Of a stretch of 64,000 bases of DNA, positions 1 through 10,515 are shown in pieces. The notes below the pieces were generated by a model, which was not told where the DNA came from, made no database searches, and saw only the letters and a program-made list of their open reading frames with translations. Each line of letters starts with the position of its first letter. Position 1 is the stretch's first letter. A program made the translations under genes and the position numbers. The DNA comes from an uncultured Alphaproteobacteria bacterium (lineage in GTDB: Bacteria; Pseudomonadota; Alphaproteobacteria; HIMB59; GCA-002718135): NCBI GenBank assembly GCA_902573325.1, contig CACGJH010000007.1, positions 1 through 64,000 on the forward strand, given 5' to 3'.

Positions 1-537
1 TGAACAACCAATACTATTCATTTGATTAGTTGGACCTACTCCCTCATTTTTGATTTTAATCATTGCATTAAAAAGATCTCTTTCAATATTTGAATTTTGA
101 TTTGCATTCATAATACCTGAGTCTATTCTACCTCTATATTTTAATTTAAGGTCTTTATCAAAACCAAAAAAATCTGGAGTACAAACAGCATTATAATTTT
201 TTGCCACCTCTTGTGTTTCATCATAAAGATAGGGAAAATTGAATTTATATTTATCAGAGAAAATTTTCATATTATCGAATGAATCATCGGGATAGTTAAT
301 TACGTCATTAGACATAATGGCAATTGTATTTATTGAGTGCTCTAGTAACTCATCAGCATCTTTTTTTAATCTACTTGCAATTGCTTTAACATATGGACAA
401 TGATTGCAAATAAAAACAATCACAGTGCCATTTAATCCTTTTGTATTATCTAAAGAAACCATCTGATCATCAACATTTTTAAGATTAAATGATGGTGCTA
501 ATACATCTAAATTATCATTTGGAGCATTTACAGGCAT
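1..537 (-). CDS. Thioredoxin-like/AhpC-TSA (redoxin) family protein, 3' end truncated by window edge
   Basis: Reverse-strand frame from ATG at 537 reads MPVNAPNDNLDVLAPSFNLKNVDDQMVSLDN..VIVFICNHCPYVKAIASRLKKDADEL; redoxin-type CxxC-like 'CNHCPY' motif. Confidence 0.8.
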   Translation of the reverse strand, partial: MPVNAPNDNLDVLAPSFNLKNVDDQMVSLDNTKGLNGTVIVFICNHCPYVKAIASRLKKDADELLEHSINTIAIMSNDVINYPDDSFDNMKIFSDKYKFNFPYLYDETQEVAKNYNAVCTPDFFGFDKDLKLKYRGRIDSGIMNANQNSNIERDLFNAMIKIKNEGVGPTNQMNSIGCS

Positions 538-561
538 AAAATTTTGTTATATTCTTAATTT

Positions 562-891
562 ATGGGCTTAGTAACATCTAGTGCTTCAACTAACAATCAC
601 AATCTCTACTTTTCCAAAGATGAACTCGCCAAAATCCTAAATCTTTATTCTAAAGGAGTTTCTAATGGAGAATGGAAAGACTATGCTATTGATTTTAATA
701 AAAATAATGCATTTTTTTATATATTTAAACATAGTCTAGCAGCTCCAGAATGCGTACTAAACAAATCACTTGAGAGAAAAAAAAGAAAAATTTTTTATAA
801 TTTAAAATCAAAAAATCAAAACAAGAAATTTGAAAGTTTAGACGCACTGATATCATCTTTAAATCGAAATATTTTTAAGTTAGTAAATTAA
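562..891 (+). CDS. DUF2794 domain-containing protein
   Basis: 109 aa ORF with 'YFSKDELAKILNLYSKGVSNGEWKDYAIDF' typical of alphaproteobacterial DUF2794. Confidence 0.75.
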   Translation: MGLVTSSASTNNHNLYFSKDELAKILNLYSKGVSNGEWKDYAIDFNKNNAFFYIFKHSLAAPECVLNKSLERKKRKIFYNLKSKNQNKKFESLDALISSLNRNIFKLVN

Positions 892-945
892 ATATTAACG
901 ATTTTATTTAACATTTTGTATTATTAAACTTTATCTTTCTACACT

Positions 946-1704
946 TTATTTTCTAATGGCCCAACCAGCAAAAATATTTTCAAGATAAACTACAATATAA
1001 TATAAAAATATTCCCATAACAGCCAATGTGATCAATACTGCAAACATTAACGGATAATCTGCACTAATTTTTCCACTATCAAACAAATGACCTAATCCTT
1101 TTCCATGGGGTTCAATAATCTCCATTAAATTAGTTCCAATAAAAGCAAGTGTTGTTGATACTTTTAATGCTCCAAAAAATTCTGGTAACGTTTTTGGTAA
1201 GGCAATTTTATAAAAAATCTCAAATTTGTTTGCACCTAAAGATAAAAGTATATCCTCATATTCTCTTTCCAAAGTTGACAATCCAATCGAAATTGAGACA
1301 CAGATGGGGAAAAATGAAATAAGAATTACAATTATAATTGTATTCATATTGTGCATACCAACAAATATTAATGCAATTACTGGAACTACTGTTGCTTTAG
1401 GAATAGCATTAAAACCAACAAGAATAGGATATAAGCCTATTCTAATAGTTTTTGAAAACCCCATCAAAATACCCAAACTTAATCCTACCAAAACAGATAA
1501 TATTAATCCTACAACAGTTCTCCAAAAAGTTTCCCAACCGTAGATTAAAAAGAGATGTTTAAATTTCCAAAATGCTGGCCATAAATCTGAAGGGGAAGCC
1601 ATTTTATAATTTGGCCAGTTATTATACCAAACCAACAATTCCCATAACAAACAAAAAATTATAAGGCTAAATAAAGGTATAATAAAATTATTGATTCTAA
1701 TCAT
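946..1704 (-). CDS. ABC transporter permease (SsuC/TauC/ThiX-like)
   Basis: Hydrophobic ORF with binding-protein-dependent transport motif (EREYEDILLSLGANKFEIFYKIALPKTLPEF); adjacent ATPase and NMT1-like SBP. Confidence 0.88.
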   Translation of the reverse strand: MIRINNFIIPLFSLIIFCLLWELLVWYNNWPNYKMASPSDLWPAFWKFKHLFLIYGWETFWRTVVGLILSVLVGLSLGILMGFSKTIRIGLYPILVGFNAIPKATVVPVIALIFVGMHNMNTIIIVILISFFPICVSISIGLSTLEREYEDILLSLGANKFEIFYKIALPKTLPEFFGALKVSTTLAFIGTNLMEIIEPHGKGLGHLFDSGKISADYPLMFAVLITLAVMGIFLYYIVVYLENIFAGWAIRK

Positions 1705-2470
1705 TTTTATTCTGAGCTATTTCGATTTGATTTCTAAGTGTTGCAAGTAATTGTGATACTTCTGATGAATATAAATCAGAGAGTTTTTTTTCTTCATTAA
1801 AATTAGTTTTAACGTCGTATTGTAATGAAGCTGGTCTCCCGGATAAAACAATTACTTGATCAGCTAAATAAACAGCTTCTCTTAAATCATGAGTTATTAA
1901 AATACATGTGAAGTCTCTTTCTTTTTTTAATTTGTGCATAACATCCCACAAATCTTCTTTTGTAAATGCATCTAGAGCTGCAAAAGGCTCATCTAAAATT
2001 AAGACCTCTGGACTATGAACTAAAGATCTACAAAGTGAAACTCTTTGTTTCATCCCACCAGATAATTCAGATGGTAAATTATTTTCAAATTCTTCTAATC
2101 CCACTAACTTAAGCAGATCTAATGCATTCGATCTCTTTTGATTATAAGTCATATTTTTTGATACTATCTCAAGTGGAAGAATTATATTTTTAATTACATT
2201 TCTCCATTCTAACAAAACTGGATTTTGAAAAGCCATTCCTACAGTAGAAAGTGGGGATGTAATTTTTTTATTTGAAATAAAAATACTACCTTGAGTTGGT
2301 TTAATTAATCCACTGACTAATCTAGTTATTGTAGATTTTCCACAACCTGAGGGTCCAACTATAGCAGTAAAACCTTTTCTTTTAATTGATAGGGAAAGAT
2401 CCTTTAAAACAGGAAGCATACCTTGTTTAGTTTCATATTGATGAGAAACCTTTTCAATATTGATATGCAT
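1697..2470 (-). CDS. ABC transporter ATP-binding protein (nitrate/sulfonate/taurine-type family)
   Basis: Walker A GPSGCGKST, signature LSGGMKQR, Walker B VLILDEPF. Confidence 0.92.
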   Translation of the reverse strand: MHINIEKVSHQYETKQGMLPVLKDLSLSIKRKGFTAIVGPSGCGKSTITRLVSGLIKPTQGSIFISNKKITSPLSTVGMAFQNPVLLEWRNVIKNIILPLEIVSKNMTYNQKRSNALDLLKLVGLEEFENNLPSELSGGMKQRVSLCRSLVHSPEVLILDEPFAALDAFTKEDLWDVMHKLKKERDFTCILITHDLREAVYLADQVIVLSGRPASLQYDVKTNFNEEKKLSDLYSSEVSQLLATLRNQIEIAQNKND

Positions 2471-2485
2471 AAGTTATGATTAGTA

Positions 2486-2512
2486 TATGGGGTAGAAATA
2501 GTCTACCCCATA
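2486..2512 (-). terminator. Intercistronic stem-loop between SBP and ATPase genes (attenuator/3' stabiliser candidate)
   Basis: TATGGGGTAGA-aatag-TCTACCCCATA: 11-bp perfect stem, 5-nt loop. Confidence 0.6.
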
Positions 2513-2520
2513 AAAAAATA

Positions 2521-3498
2521 TTAAGGTAAATATTTATCGGTAAAAAATGATGAAATCTCTGGATCAGATGTGAATTCGTATGTTTCTGCTAACTGTCCTA
2601 AAGCTTTTTCCATTCTTGCAATGTCAATATTACCCATACCGTTTTCTTTTACGTAATCAGTATTAACATTTCCTTCTATTGCTAGTATCAATCTTCTTGT
2701 TTCTAAAGCTAAATCAGCAGCTGGATTTCGCTCAACCATGCTTTTCACGGCTTCTTCAGGATTTTTCATAGCATCAGTCCATCCTTTAGATACAGCTTTT
2801 AAAAAACCTTTAACTATTTCAGGATTTGCATCCGCATAATCAGTGTTAACTATTATGGCATTACCATATAATTCTAATCCATAGTTTGCCATCAACATTA
2901 TTGATATATCATCCTCAGGAACACCAAGACGAACTAAATTTAAAAACATTGAAAATGAAAATCCTGTTATAGCATCAACGTTTTTTTCAGCTAACATCGG
3001 TTCTCTTGTTGGGAAACCTACTGGCTCCACTGTTATATTATCAACATTAATATTATTTGCAGAAGCAAATGGTGGGAATTGTGCCCATGCACCATCAGGT
3101 GGTGGCGCACCAAGAATTTTTCCCTCTAAATCAGATGGAGTTGTAACACCAAGACTTTTTCTTCCAGCAATTGCAAATGGAGGTTTATCATAAACCATCA
3201 TAACTGCCATAACTGGCGCTCCAGGATTTTGATCTAAGAATTTGATTAAACTGTTTATATCTGCAAAGCCAATTGGAAAAGCTCCTGTTGCAACCTTTGG
3301 AATTGCATCTAAGGATCCTTTACCCGCAGATATTTCAACTTCTAAATTTTCTTCACCAAAATGTCCCTTATCTATTGCATAGAAATAAGGTGCACTTGGT
3401 CCTTCAAATTTCCAATCTAAAGCAAAAGATATTTTAGTATTTGCAAAACTATTGAAAGATAAGAGAACTGAAGTAATAAATATTAAAAATATTTTCAT
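2521..3498 (-). CDS. ABC transporter substrate-binding protein, NMT1/THI5-like (SsuA family)
   Basis: Signal peptide then KISFALDWKFEGPSAPYFYAIDKGHFGEENLEVEISAGKGS; SD-like aggagg upstream. Confidence 0.85.
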   Translation of the reverse strand: MKIFLIFITSVLLSFNSFANTKISFALDWKFEGPSAPYFYAIDKGHFGEENLEVEISAGKGSLDAIPKVATGAFPIGFADINSLIKFLDQNPGAPVMAVMMVYDKPPFAIAGRKSLGVTTPSDLEGKILGAPPPDGAWAQFPPFASANNINVDNITVEPVGFPTREPMLAEKNVDAITGFSFSMFLNLVRLGVPEDDISIMLMANYGLELYGNAIIVNTDYADANPEIVKGFLKAVSKGWTDAMKNPEEAVKSMVERNPAADLALETRRLILAIEGNVNTDYVKENGMGNIDIARMEKALGQLAETYEFTSDPEISSFFTDKYLP

Positions 3499-3635
3499 TT
3501 GATTATACCTCCTAATTTAAATCTGAGGTTAGTTTAAATGTGTTTTTTTAATAATACGATATAGGCAATTTAGTAATTCTTAAAATGCATACATAAATCT
3601 TAAATTTAAAAATATAACAAAATCAATTATTTATA

Positions 3636-5189
3636 TTATTCCCACTCAATGGTTCCAGGAGGTTTAGATGTAAAGTCATATAATACTCTGTTAATACCTT
3701 TAACATTATTAATTATACGAGATGATATTTCTTTTAATTGATTATTTGTAAACATATAAAAATCCGCTGTCATTCCATCCACTGAAGTAATAGCTCTAAG
3801 TGAAACAGAGTAATTGTATGTTCTTTCATCCCCCATAACACCTACTGATTTTACTGGTAAAAGAACAACAAAAGCTTGCCAAATTTTATTATAAAGATTT
3901 TTCTCTTTTAGATACTCTATAAAAATATGATCTGCCTCTTGAAGAATTAAGATCTTTTTTTTATCAATTACCCCAGGTATTCTGATTGCTAAACCTGGAC
4001 CTGGGAAAGGATGTCTTAAAAGTAAATGTTTATCTATTTTTAATTGCCTTCCAACATTTCTTACCTCATCTTTAAATAATTCTCTTAATGGCTCCACAAT
4101 TTTTAATTTCATTTTTTTTGGTAAACCCCCAACATTATGATGACTTTTGATTTTAGCTGTTGGACCACCAAAAAATGGAATACTTTCTATAATATCTGGA
4201 TAAAGAGTCCCCTGCCCTAAATAATCTACATTTGATATTTTTTTAGCTGCTTTATCAAAAACTTCTATAAATGTTTTGCCAATAATTTTTCTTTTTTTCT
4301 CTGGATCAGAAACATTTTTTAAATTTTTTAAAAAAATATTAGAAGCATTTATTTTAGTAAAGTTTTTGCCAAATTTTTTGGAAAATATTTTTGACACTTC
4401 ATTAGCTTCATTTTTTCTTAGAAGACCGTGATCAACAAAAATACAATAGAGATTTTTGTTAACGGCTTTGCTTAATAAATATGCAGTAACTGTGGAATCT
4501 ACACCTCCAGATAAACCACAGATTATTTTTTTATTCTTAATTTCATTTTTTAATTCTGATACTTTATTTTCAATAAATTTTTGAATTTTGAATTTATTTT
4601 TTATTTTTACAATAGTTAAAATAAAATTATTAATTATTTTTGAACCAAAATCTGTATGATAGACCTCAGGATGAAATTGAAGGCAATAAATTTTATTTTT
4701 ATTATTTTCAATTGATGAAATAATTTTATTGTTTGATAAAGATGTTATTGAAAAAAGTTTTGGTATTTTATTGATATTATCTCCATGAGACATCCATACT
4801 TTGATTTTTCGTTTGTTTATTCCTTTAAATAAAAGTGATTTTTTCTTAATATTTATAATAGTGTGACCATACTCTCTATGCGTAGAACGTTTTACTACAC
4901 CTTTCAAATTTTTGGTTACTAATTGCATACCATAGCAAATTGCTAAAACTGGTTTTTTCATCTTTAAAATTTCTTGATTTAATTTTGGGGCATTTTTGTC
5001 GAGTACTGATCTAGGTCCTCCAGATAATATAAATGCCGATGGTTTGATTTCATTTAAAATTTTTTTCGTAATTTTATTAAAAGGATAGACAAGACAAAAG
5101 ACTTCTAACTCTCTTATTCTTCTCGCTATTAATTGTGTGTATTGAGATCCATAATCTACAATTAAAATAGTTTCTAATTTACTCTTCAT
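3636..5189 (-). CDS. guaA: GMP synthase (glutamine-hydrolysing)
   Basis: ILIVDYGSQYTQLIARRIRE; LSGGVDSTV P-loop; C-terminal ...DFTSKPPGTIEWE. Confidence 0.98.
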   Translation of the reverse strand: MKSKLETILIVDYGSQYTQLIARRIRELEVFCLVYPFNKITKKILNEIKPSAFILSGGPRSVLDKNAPKLNQEILKMKKPVLAICYGMQLVTKNLKGVVKRSTHREYGHTIINIKKKSLLFKGINKRKIKVWMSHGDNINKIPKLFSITSLSNNKIISSIENNKNKIYCLQFHPEVYHTDFGSKIINNFILTIVKIKNKFKIQKFIENKVSELKNEIKNKKIICGLSGGVDSTVTAYLLSKAVNKNLYCIFVDHGLLRKNEANEVSKIFSKKFGKNFTKINASNIFLKNLKNVSDPEKKRKIIGKTFIEVFDKAAKKISNVDYLGQGTLYPDIIESIPFFGGPTAKIKSHHNVGGLPKKMKLKIVEPLRELFKDEVRNVGRQLKIDKHLLLRHPFPGPGLAIRIPGVIDKKKILILQEADHIFIEYLKEKNLYNKIWQAFVVLLPVKSVGVMGDERTYNYSVSLRAITSVDGMTADFYMFTNNQLKEISSRIINNVKGINRVLYDFTSKPPGTIEWE

Positions 5190-5778
5190 GAAATCTAAAT
5201 CCTCTTGATATTATAAATATTTCACTTGATTCTTGTCTTGATGATTTTGGCTTAAAATACTCAACTTTATCAAAAATTTTTTTAAGCATCTTTATAATTT
5301 CCTTTTCTTCCTCTCCCTTCCAAATTTTGAATATAAATGATCCTTGTTTTTTTAATATTATTTCTAATCTGTCTATAACTTCATATATTAATTGACTTAT
5401 CCTGAGATGATCTGTTGATTGATGACCAGTTGTATTAGGAGCTACATCTGATAAAACCAAATCAAATTTATTTTTTAAATTAGTAAAATTAAATTTTAAA
5501 AAATCCTCTCTATAGAAAGCTATACGTTGATTATTCATTTTCATATCTAATAAATCAAAACAGGTTATATTAGTTTTTGAATTGTAATTTAATATGACTT
5601 GAGTCCAACCACCTGGAGAGGATCCAAGCTCTAGTATTTCTCTAGAGTGTTCAATTATTTTATATTTTTGCTCAATCTCTTCTAGTTTAAACGCAGCTCG
5701 ATTTATATACCCTAACTGTTTAGCTTTCTTTACAAACTGATCATTTTTTTGTCTATTAACCCAGTTTTTTGATTTCAT
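5179..5778 (-). CDS. rlmE: 23S rRNA 2'-O-ribose methyltransferase RlmE/FtsJ
   Basis: RAAFKLEEIEQKY, ILELGSSPGGWTQV, SDVAPNTTGHQSTDH; start taken at internal ATG (MKSKNWVNRQK); ORF track extends to 5835. Confidence 0.93.
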   Translation of the reverse strand: MKSKNWVNRQKNDQFVKKAKQLGYINRAAFKLEEIEQKYKIIEHSREILELGSSPGGWTQVILNYNSKTNITCFDLLDMKMNNQRIAFYREDFLKFNFTNLKNKFDLVLSDVAPNTTGHQSTDHLRISQLIYEVIDRLEIILKKQGSFIFKIWKGEEEKEIIKMLKKIFDKVEYFKPKSSRQESSEIFIISRGFRFHEE

Positions 5779-5847
5779 AAAAGATAATAAAGTTAACAAA
5801 AAATTGTTTTTTAGTAACTTTAATATATATGACATGTACGATATTTA

Positions 5848-7089
5848 ATGAAAAGATCAATATTTATAGCCTTCATAATACTTGCCGCCGTTGTTGGATG
5901 GATTGGTTCTGGTCAATTTACAAATAATGTTGTTGCGCAAGACGATAATACAGAAACTAGTACTGAAACAGAAACATCATATTCACAAGATACAGAAAAT
6001 AAAGATAATAAAGATTTTACATTTTCTGTTGAAACAAAGGTATTTACTTCCAGTTTAATTGATCAATCTATTGAATTACAAGGTCAAACTATTCATAATA
6101 AAAAAATTGATGTTAAATCTGAAACATCTGGCAACATAGATAATATTCAATTTGCAAGAGGAGATAGAGTATCTGTAAATGCTGAAATGATTACAATCTC
6201 ACTAGAGGATAGAAATGAAAAGCTTTCTAGTGCAAAAAAAGATTTAGAAAGACTTAATAAAGAATTAATTTTAAATGAAAAAAACAGAGATAATCTACTT
6301 AGACAAAATGTTGAGAGAATTGAATTGTATGAAATTGAATATGCATCTGCAAAACAACTTATTGATAAAGGTTTAAGTTCAAAATCAAAATTAAGTTTAG
6401 CATCTTTTAATCTTGCCAATGCGCAAGCGGATAGAGAAGATATTAAAATAAAATTTGAATCTACCTTAGCAAACCTTGAAGCTCAAATTTCAAATGTAAA
6501 ATCAATTTTAAAGAACATAAAACTAGATATAGAAAAAACTACTATCAAGGCACCATTTGATGGAATTATTTCAGAAAAGATGGTTGAGGAAACTGAATTT
6601 ATCTCAATTGGTACTCCCCTATTTACTATAATTGATTTAGACCCTATCAAGATTGAAGGTTATTTATCTGAATTTGATGTAAATAAAGTGAGTGTTGGTA
6701 CTAAAGCTTTAATTGAAGATAGTAATGGTATTAAAAAAAATGGAATAATATCTTTTATTTCTCCATCAGCTGAAACTAGTACTAGAACATTCGAAATTAC
6801 GATTGAAGCTGATAACAAAGATCTCTCTTATAAAAGTGGAATAACAACTAAAATTATTATCAAAGGTTCAGAACTTAAAGCTCACAAAATACCACCTTCT
6901 ATACTAACTTTATTAGATGATGGGACCGTAGGTGTTAAGGCTGTAGATAATGATAATAAGGTTACATTCTATCCAACCAAAACAATTAAGGATACAATAG
7001 ACGGCATGTGGGTTTCTGGATTACCTGAGAAAGTAAATTTAATTGTAAGTGGTCAAGAATATATAAGTATTGGTGAAACAATAAACTAA
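5848..7089 (+). CDS. Efflux RND transporter periplasmic adaptor subunit (MFP)
   Basis: Signal anchor, coiled-coil hairpin, ATIKAPFDGIISEK-type lipoyl/barrel motif; followed by RND permease. Confidence 0.92.
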   Translation: MKRSIFIAFIILAAVVGWIGSGQFTNNVVAQDDNTETSTETETSYSQDTENKDNKDFTFSVETKVFTSSLIDQSIELQGQTIHNKKIDVKSETSGNIDNIQFARGDRVSVNAEMITISLEDRNEKLSSAKKDLERLNKELILNEKNRDNLLRQNVERIELYEIEYASAKQLIDKGLSSKSKLSLASFNLANAQADREDIKIKFESTLANLEAQISNVKSILKNIKLDIEKTTIKAPFDGIISEKMVEETEFISIGTPLFTIIDLDPIKIEGYLSEFDVNKVSVGTKALIEDSNGIKKNGIISFISPSAETSTRTFEITIEADNKDLSYKSGITTKIIIKGSELKAHKIPPSILTLLDDGTVGVKAVDNDNKVTFYPTKTIKDTIDGMWVSGLPEKVNLIVSGQEYISIGETIN

Positions 7090-7094
7090 TCTAA

Positions 7095-10000
7095 ATGAAA
7101 ATAAATATTATAGACTATGCAATTAGCCATTCCCGAGTTTTCATGGGAATACTTATTTTTATAATTTTTTCAGGCGCATCTACTTATATCACAATGCCTA
7201 AAGAATCATCTCCTGATGTAAGTATACCAATAGTTTATATTTCACTAAGTCAAAATGGTATTTCTGCACAAGACTCTGAAAGGCTTTTAGTTAAACCAAT
7301 TGAAGACGAAGTTAAAACTGTTGAAGGAGTAAGAGAAGTAAGATCAACAGCTTATTCAGGCGGAGGCAATGTTTTATTAGAATTTGATGCTGGTTTTGAC
7401 TCTGATCAAGCTATGGTTGATATTAGGGATAAAGTTGATAGAGCCAAGGGTGATCTACCTAGTGAAGCAGATGAACCAACAGTTAACGAAGTAAATATAA
7501 GTACGTTTCCTATCCTTTCTATTTCTTTAAGTGGAGATGTACCTAATAGAACTCTTCAGGATTTAGCTGACATTTTGCAAGATGATATTGAAACAATTCC
7601 TAGTGTTTTAGAAGCTAAAATAGGCGGTAAAAGAAATGAACAGGTTGACATATTAATTAATCCAACTGCAGTTGATAGCTATGGTATCAATCTTGAGAGT
7701 CTTATTAATATCGTTAGAGAAAATAATAAAATGGTATCTGCTGGTGGTCAAGACACTGGTGACGGAAGTTTTGATATTAAAGTTCCAGGTTTATACGAAA
7801 CTATTGAAGATGTATTAAATACTCCTGTTAAAACTAACGGAGACTCAGTTATTACTTTCAGAGATATAGCTGAAGTTAAAAGAACATTCGAAGATAGGCA
7901 ATCTTATGCAAATGTAAATGGATCTAATTCAATAACAATTGATGTTTCCAAAAGAATTGGTGAAAATATTATAAATACTATTGAAGAAGTAAAAAGAATA
8001 ACTGCAATTACTGCTAAAAGTTTTCCTGAAAATGTTGAAATCTCTTTTGGAAATGATCAATCAAAAGGAATTAAAACTATGTTAAATAGTCTGCAAAATA
8101 ACGTCATAGCAGCTATAATCCTTGTTTTAATTATTATTTTAGGAGCATTAGGTGTTAGATCTGGTTTATTAGTTGGTGTATCTATTCCAGGATCATTTTT
8201 ATCAGGTTTATTAGCTCTGTCTGTAATGGGTTTTACTATTAATATAGTAGTATTATTTGCTCTAATTTTATCTGTAGGACTATTAGTCGATGGAGCAATT
8301 GTTGTTGTTGAATATGCAGATAGAAAAATGAAAGAAGGTCTTGGTGTAAAAGATGCTTTCGCAAACGCATCTAAAAAAATGTCACTACCAATTATATCAT
8401 CGACTGCAACTACCCTAGCGGCCTTTTTACCTTTAATATTCTGGCCTGGTATAGCTGGTGAATTTATGAAATATTTACCAATTACACTTATATGCGTTCT
8501 TATATCTTCTTTGTTTATGGCATTACTGTTTGTACCAGTTTTAGGATCTATCTTAAATACTGTTTCAAGAATACTTCTCCAATTTATTGTACCATTACTA
8601 ATATCATTAATTTTTTACAATCTATTATCTTATGGATTTGGATTATTAAATCTTGAAAGTTTTAGTTTATTTATAACAATTGGAAAATATTTACTGAGCT
8701 TCGCTTTATTTATATTTGTATTTATAAGAATTATACCAAGAGTTTATAAAATTTCAGAAAATGTAAATTCTACAGATAAATTAGTTTCTAAAAATGCAAA
8801 AATCTTATCTTCAGAATCAAATGAACCTGTTTTAAACGTAACTGGTTTTGTTGGATTTTATGCAAAAGTATTAAACTTCTTATTATTTCATCCTTTAAAG
8901 GTGATGATTAGTGCTTTAGTAATATTAGTTGCTGTAAACTACACCTATACTAAAGTTGGAGAAGGTGTAGAATTTTTCCCAGATGTTGAACCAGATCTTG
9001 CAAAAATTGTAGTCTTTGCAAGAGGTAATCTCTCAGTTGAAGAAAAAAAAGATTATGTATCAAGAGTTGAGAATATTATTTTAAAGCTTCAATCGGAAAG
9101 ACAAGAATTTAAAAATATTTATTCTTTAAGTGGAAATGTAAGTGAGCAATCAGAGGCATCAGAAGATTTTATTGGATCAATAAGTTTGGAATATACAGAT
9201 TGGGATAAAAGAAGAAAATCAAAAGTAATTCTAGCGGAAATTTTGGAAGCCACAAAAAGCATCAATGGGATTAAAGTAGAATCAAGAGAACAACAAGGTG
9301 GTCCTGGTGAAGGTAAACCAATTAACATTAAATTAACCAGTGATAATAAACAACTTTTAATTGCTGAAGGAATTAAGCTTAAAAAATTTATGGATAATTA
9401 TCCAAAGTTAATGAATGTTGAAGATAATTTACCAGCACCTGGGATAGAATGGGAAATTAATGTAGATAGAAAACAAGCATCTAAATTTGGAGCTAATATT
9501 ACATCAATTGGTAATGTGATTAAACTTGCAACAAACGGTCTTAAACTTGGCGAATATAGACCTGATGATAGCAATGAAAGTATACCACTTTATCTGCGTT
9601 ATCCAAACGAAGGAAGAACATTAGATAGAATTGATAACTTAAGAGTAACTACCTCAAATGGTTTAGTTCCTATATCCAATTTTGTGGAAATTGTTCCAAA
9701 TAGTAGAACAGGAAATATAATTAGAGTAGACTCTAAAAATGCTATAAATATTCAGGCAGATGTAGAACCTGGAACTTATCCGGATGGAAAAGTAAAAGAA
9801 CTTGAGTACGTATTAGGAATTTCAGATACAGCTCCTTCTTGGAGAGGAAGAACGTTAGATTTACCACGTTATAAATTAGATAACAAAGTAAGGGCTGAAC
9901 TTATTGGAGAAAATGAAGACCAAAAAGAAGCTCAAGAATTTTTAACAGGAGCTTTTGGTGTAGCTTTATTTTTAATGCTAATGATACTTCTATTGCAGTT

Positions 10001-10490
10001 TAATAGTTTTTATAGTGCATTCTTAATTCTTTTTGCAGTAGTAATGTCTACAGCTGGTGTGTTTATAGGCTTAATGGTAACAGCACAGCCATTTGGTATT
10101 GTTATGTCAGGAGTTGGAGTAATTGCTCTTGCTGGAATAGTTGTAAATAATAATATTATTTTGATTGATACATTTGATTTTTTAAAGACTAAAACATCTA
10201 GTATAAGAGAAGCCATTATCAAAACAGGAGCACAGAGACTTAGACCAGTTTTACTTACAACAACTACAACAGTACTAGGATTGTTACCAATGGTTACAAT
10301 GACAAATGTTGACTTCATATCTAGAGAAATAACCAGAGGTTCGCCAGATACCCAGTGGTGGGTTCAATTATCAACAGCTATAGTATTTGGACTACTTTTT
10401 GCAACATTTCTCACATTAGTTGTAACGCCATCAGCATTAATGTTTAGAGAAAACATTAAGAATTGGTATAAGAATAAAATTTCTAGTTAA
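7095..10490 (+). CDS. Efflux RND transporter permease subunit
   Basis: 1131 aa; GMTINIVVLFALILSVGLLVDGAIVVVE, C-terminal GVIALAGIVVNNNIILID, typical AcrB-like topology. Confidence 0.96.
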   Translation: MKINIIDYAISHSRVFMGILIFIIFSGASTYITMPKESSPDVSIPIVYISLSQNGISAQDSERLLVKPIEDEVKTVEGVREVRSTAYSGGGNVLLEFDAGFDSDQAMVDIRDKVDRAKGDLPSEADEPTVNEVNISTFPILSISLSGDVPNRTLQDLADILQDDIETIPSVLEAKIGGKRNEQVDILINPTAVDSYGINLESLINIVRENNKMVSAGGQDTGDGSFDIKVPGLYETIEDVLNTPVKTNGDSVITFRDIAEVKRTFEDRQSYANVNGSNSITIDVSKRIGENIINTIEEVKRITAITAKSFPENVEISFGNDQSKGIKTMLNSLQNNVIAAIILVLIIILGALGVRSGLLVGVSIPGSFLSGLLALSVMGFTINIVVLFALILSVGLLVDGAIVVVEYADRKMKEGLGVKDAFANASKKMSLPIISSTATTLAAFLPLIFWPGIAGEFMKYLPITLICVLISSLFMALLFVPVLGSILNTVSRILLQFIVPLLISLIFYNLLSYGFGLLNLESFSLFITIGKYLLSFALFIFVFIRIIPRVYKISENVNSTDKLVSKNAKILSSESNEPVLNVTGFVGFYAKVLNFLLFHPLKVMISALVILVAVNYTYTKVGEGVEFFPDVEPDLAKIVVFARGNLSVEEKKDYVSRVENIILKLQSERQEFKNIYSLSGNVSEQSEASEDFIGSISLEYTDWDKRRKSKVILAEILEATKSINGIKVESREQQGGPGEGKPINIKLTSDNKQLLIAEGIKLKKFMDNYPKLMNVEDNLPAPGIEWEINVDRKQASKFGANITSIGNVIKLATNGLKLGEYRPDDSNESIPLYLRYPNEGRTLDRIDNLRVTTSNGLVPISNFVEIVPNSRTGNIIRVDSKNAINIQADVEPGTYPDGKVKELEYVLGISDTAPSWRGRTLDLPRYKLDNKVRAELIGENEDQKEAQEFLTGAFGVALFLMLMILLLQFNSFYSAFLILFAVVMSTAGVFIGLMVTAQPFGIVMSGVGVIALAGIVVNNNIILIDTFDFLKTKTSSIREAIIKTGAQRLRPVLLTTTTTVLGLLPMVTMTNVDFISREITRGSPDTQWWVQLSTAIVFGLLFATFLTLVVTPSALMFRENIKNWYKNKISS

Positions 10491-10515
10491 ATTTTTTCTA
10501 ATAAACATTAAATTT

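Noticed and set aside
1226-1543. 105-aa + strand ORF inside the ABC permease gene
   Set aside because: Antisense to a well-supported permease; low-complexity I/N/T/P composition typical of a shadow ORF in AT-rich DNA.
3499-3635. Possible TPP riboswitch upstream of the NMT1-like SBP because of a 'CTGAGG'-like string
   Set aside because: The string is on the wrong strand for the gene and no thi-box fold could be traced; only an SD-like aggagg is clear.
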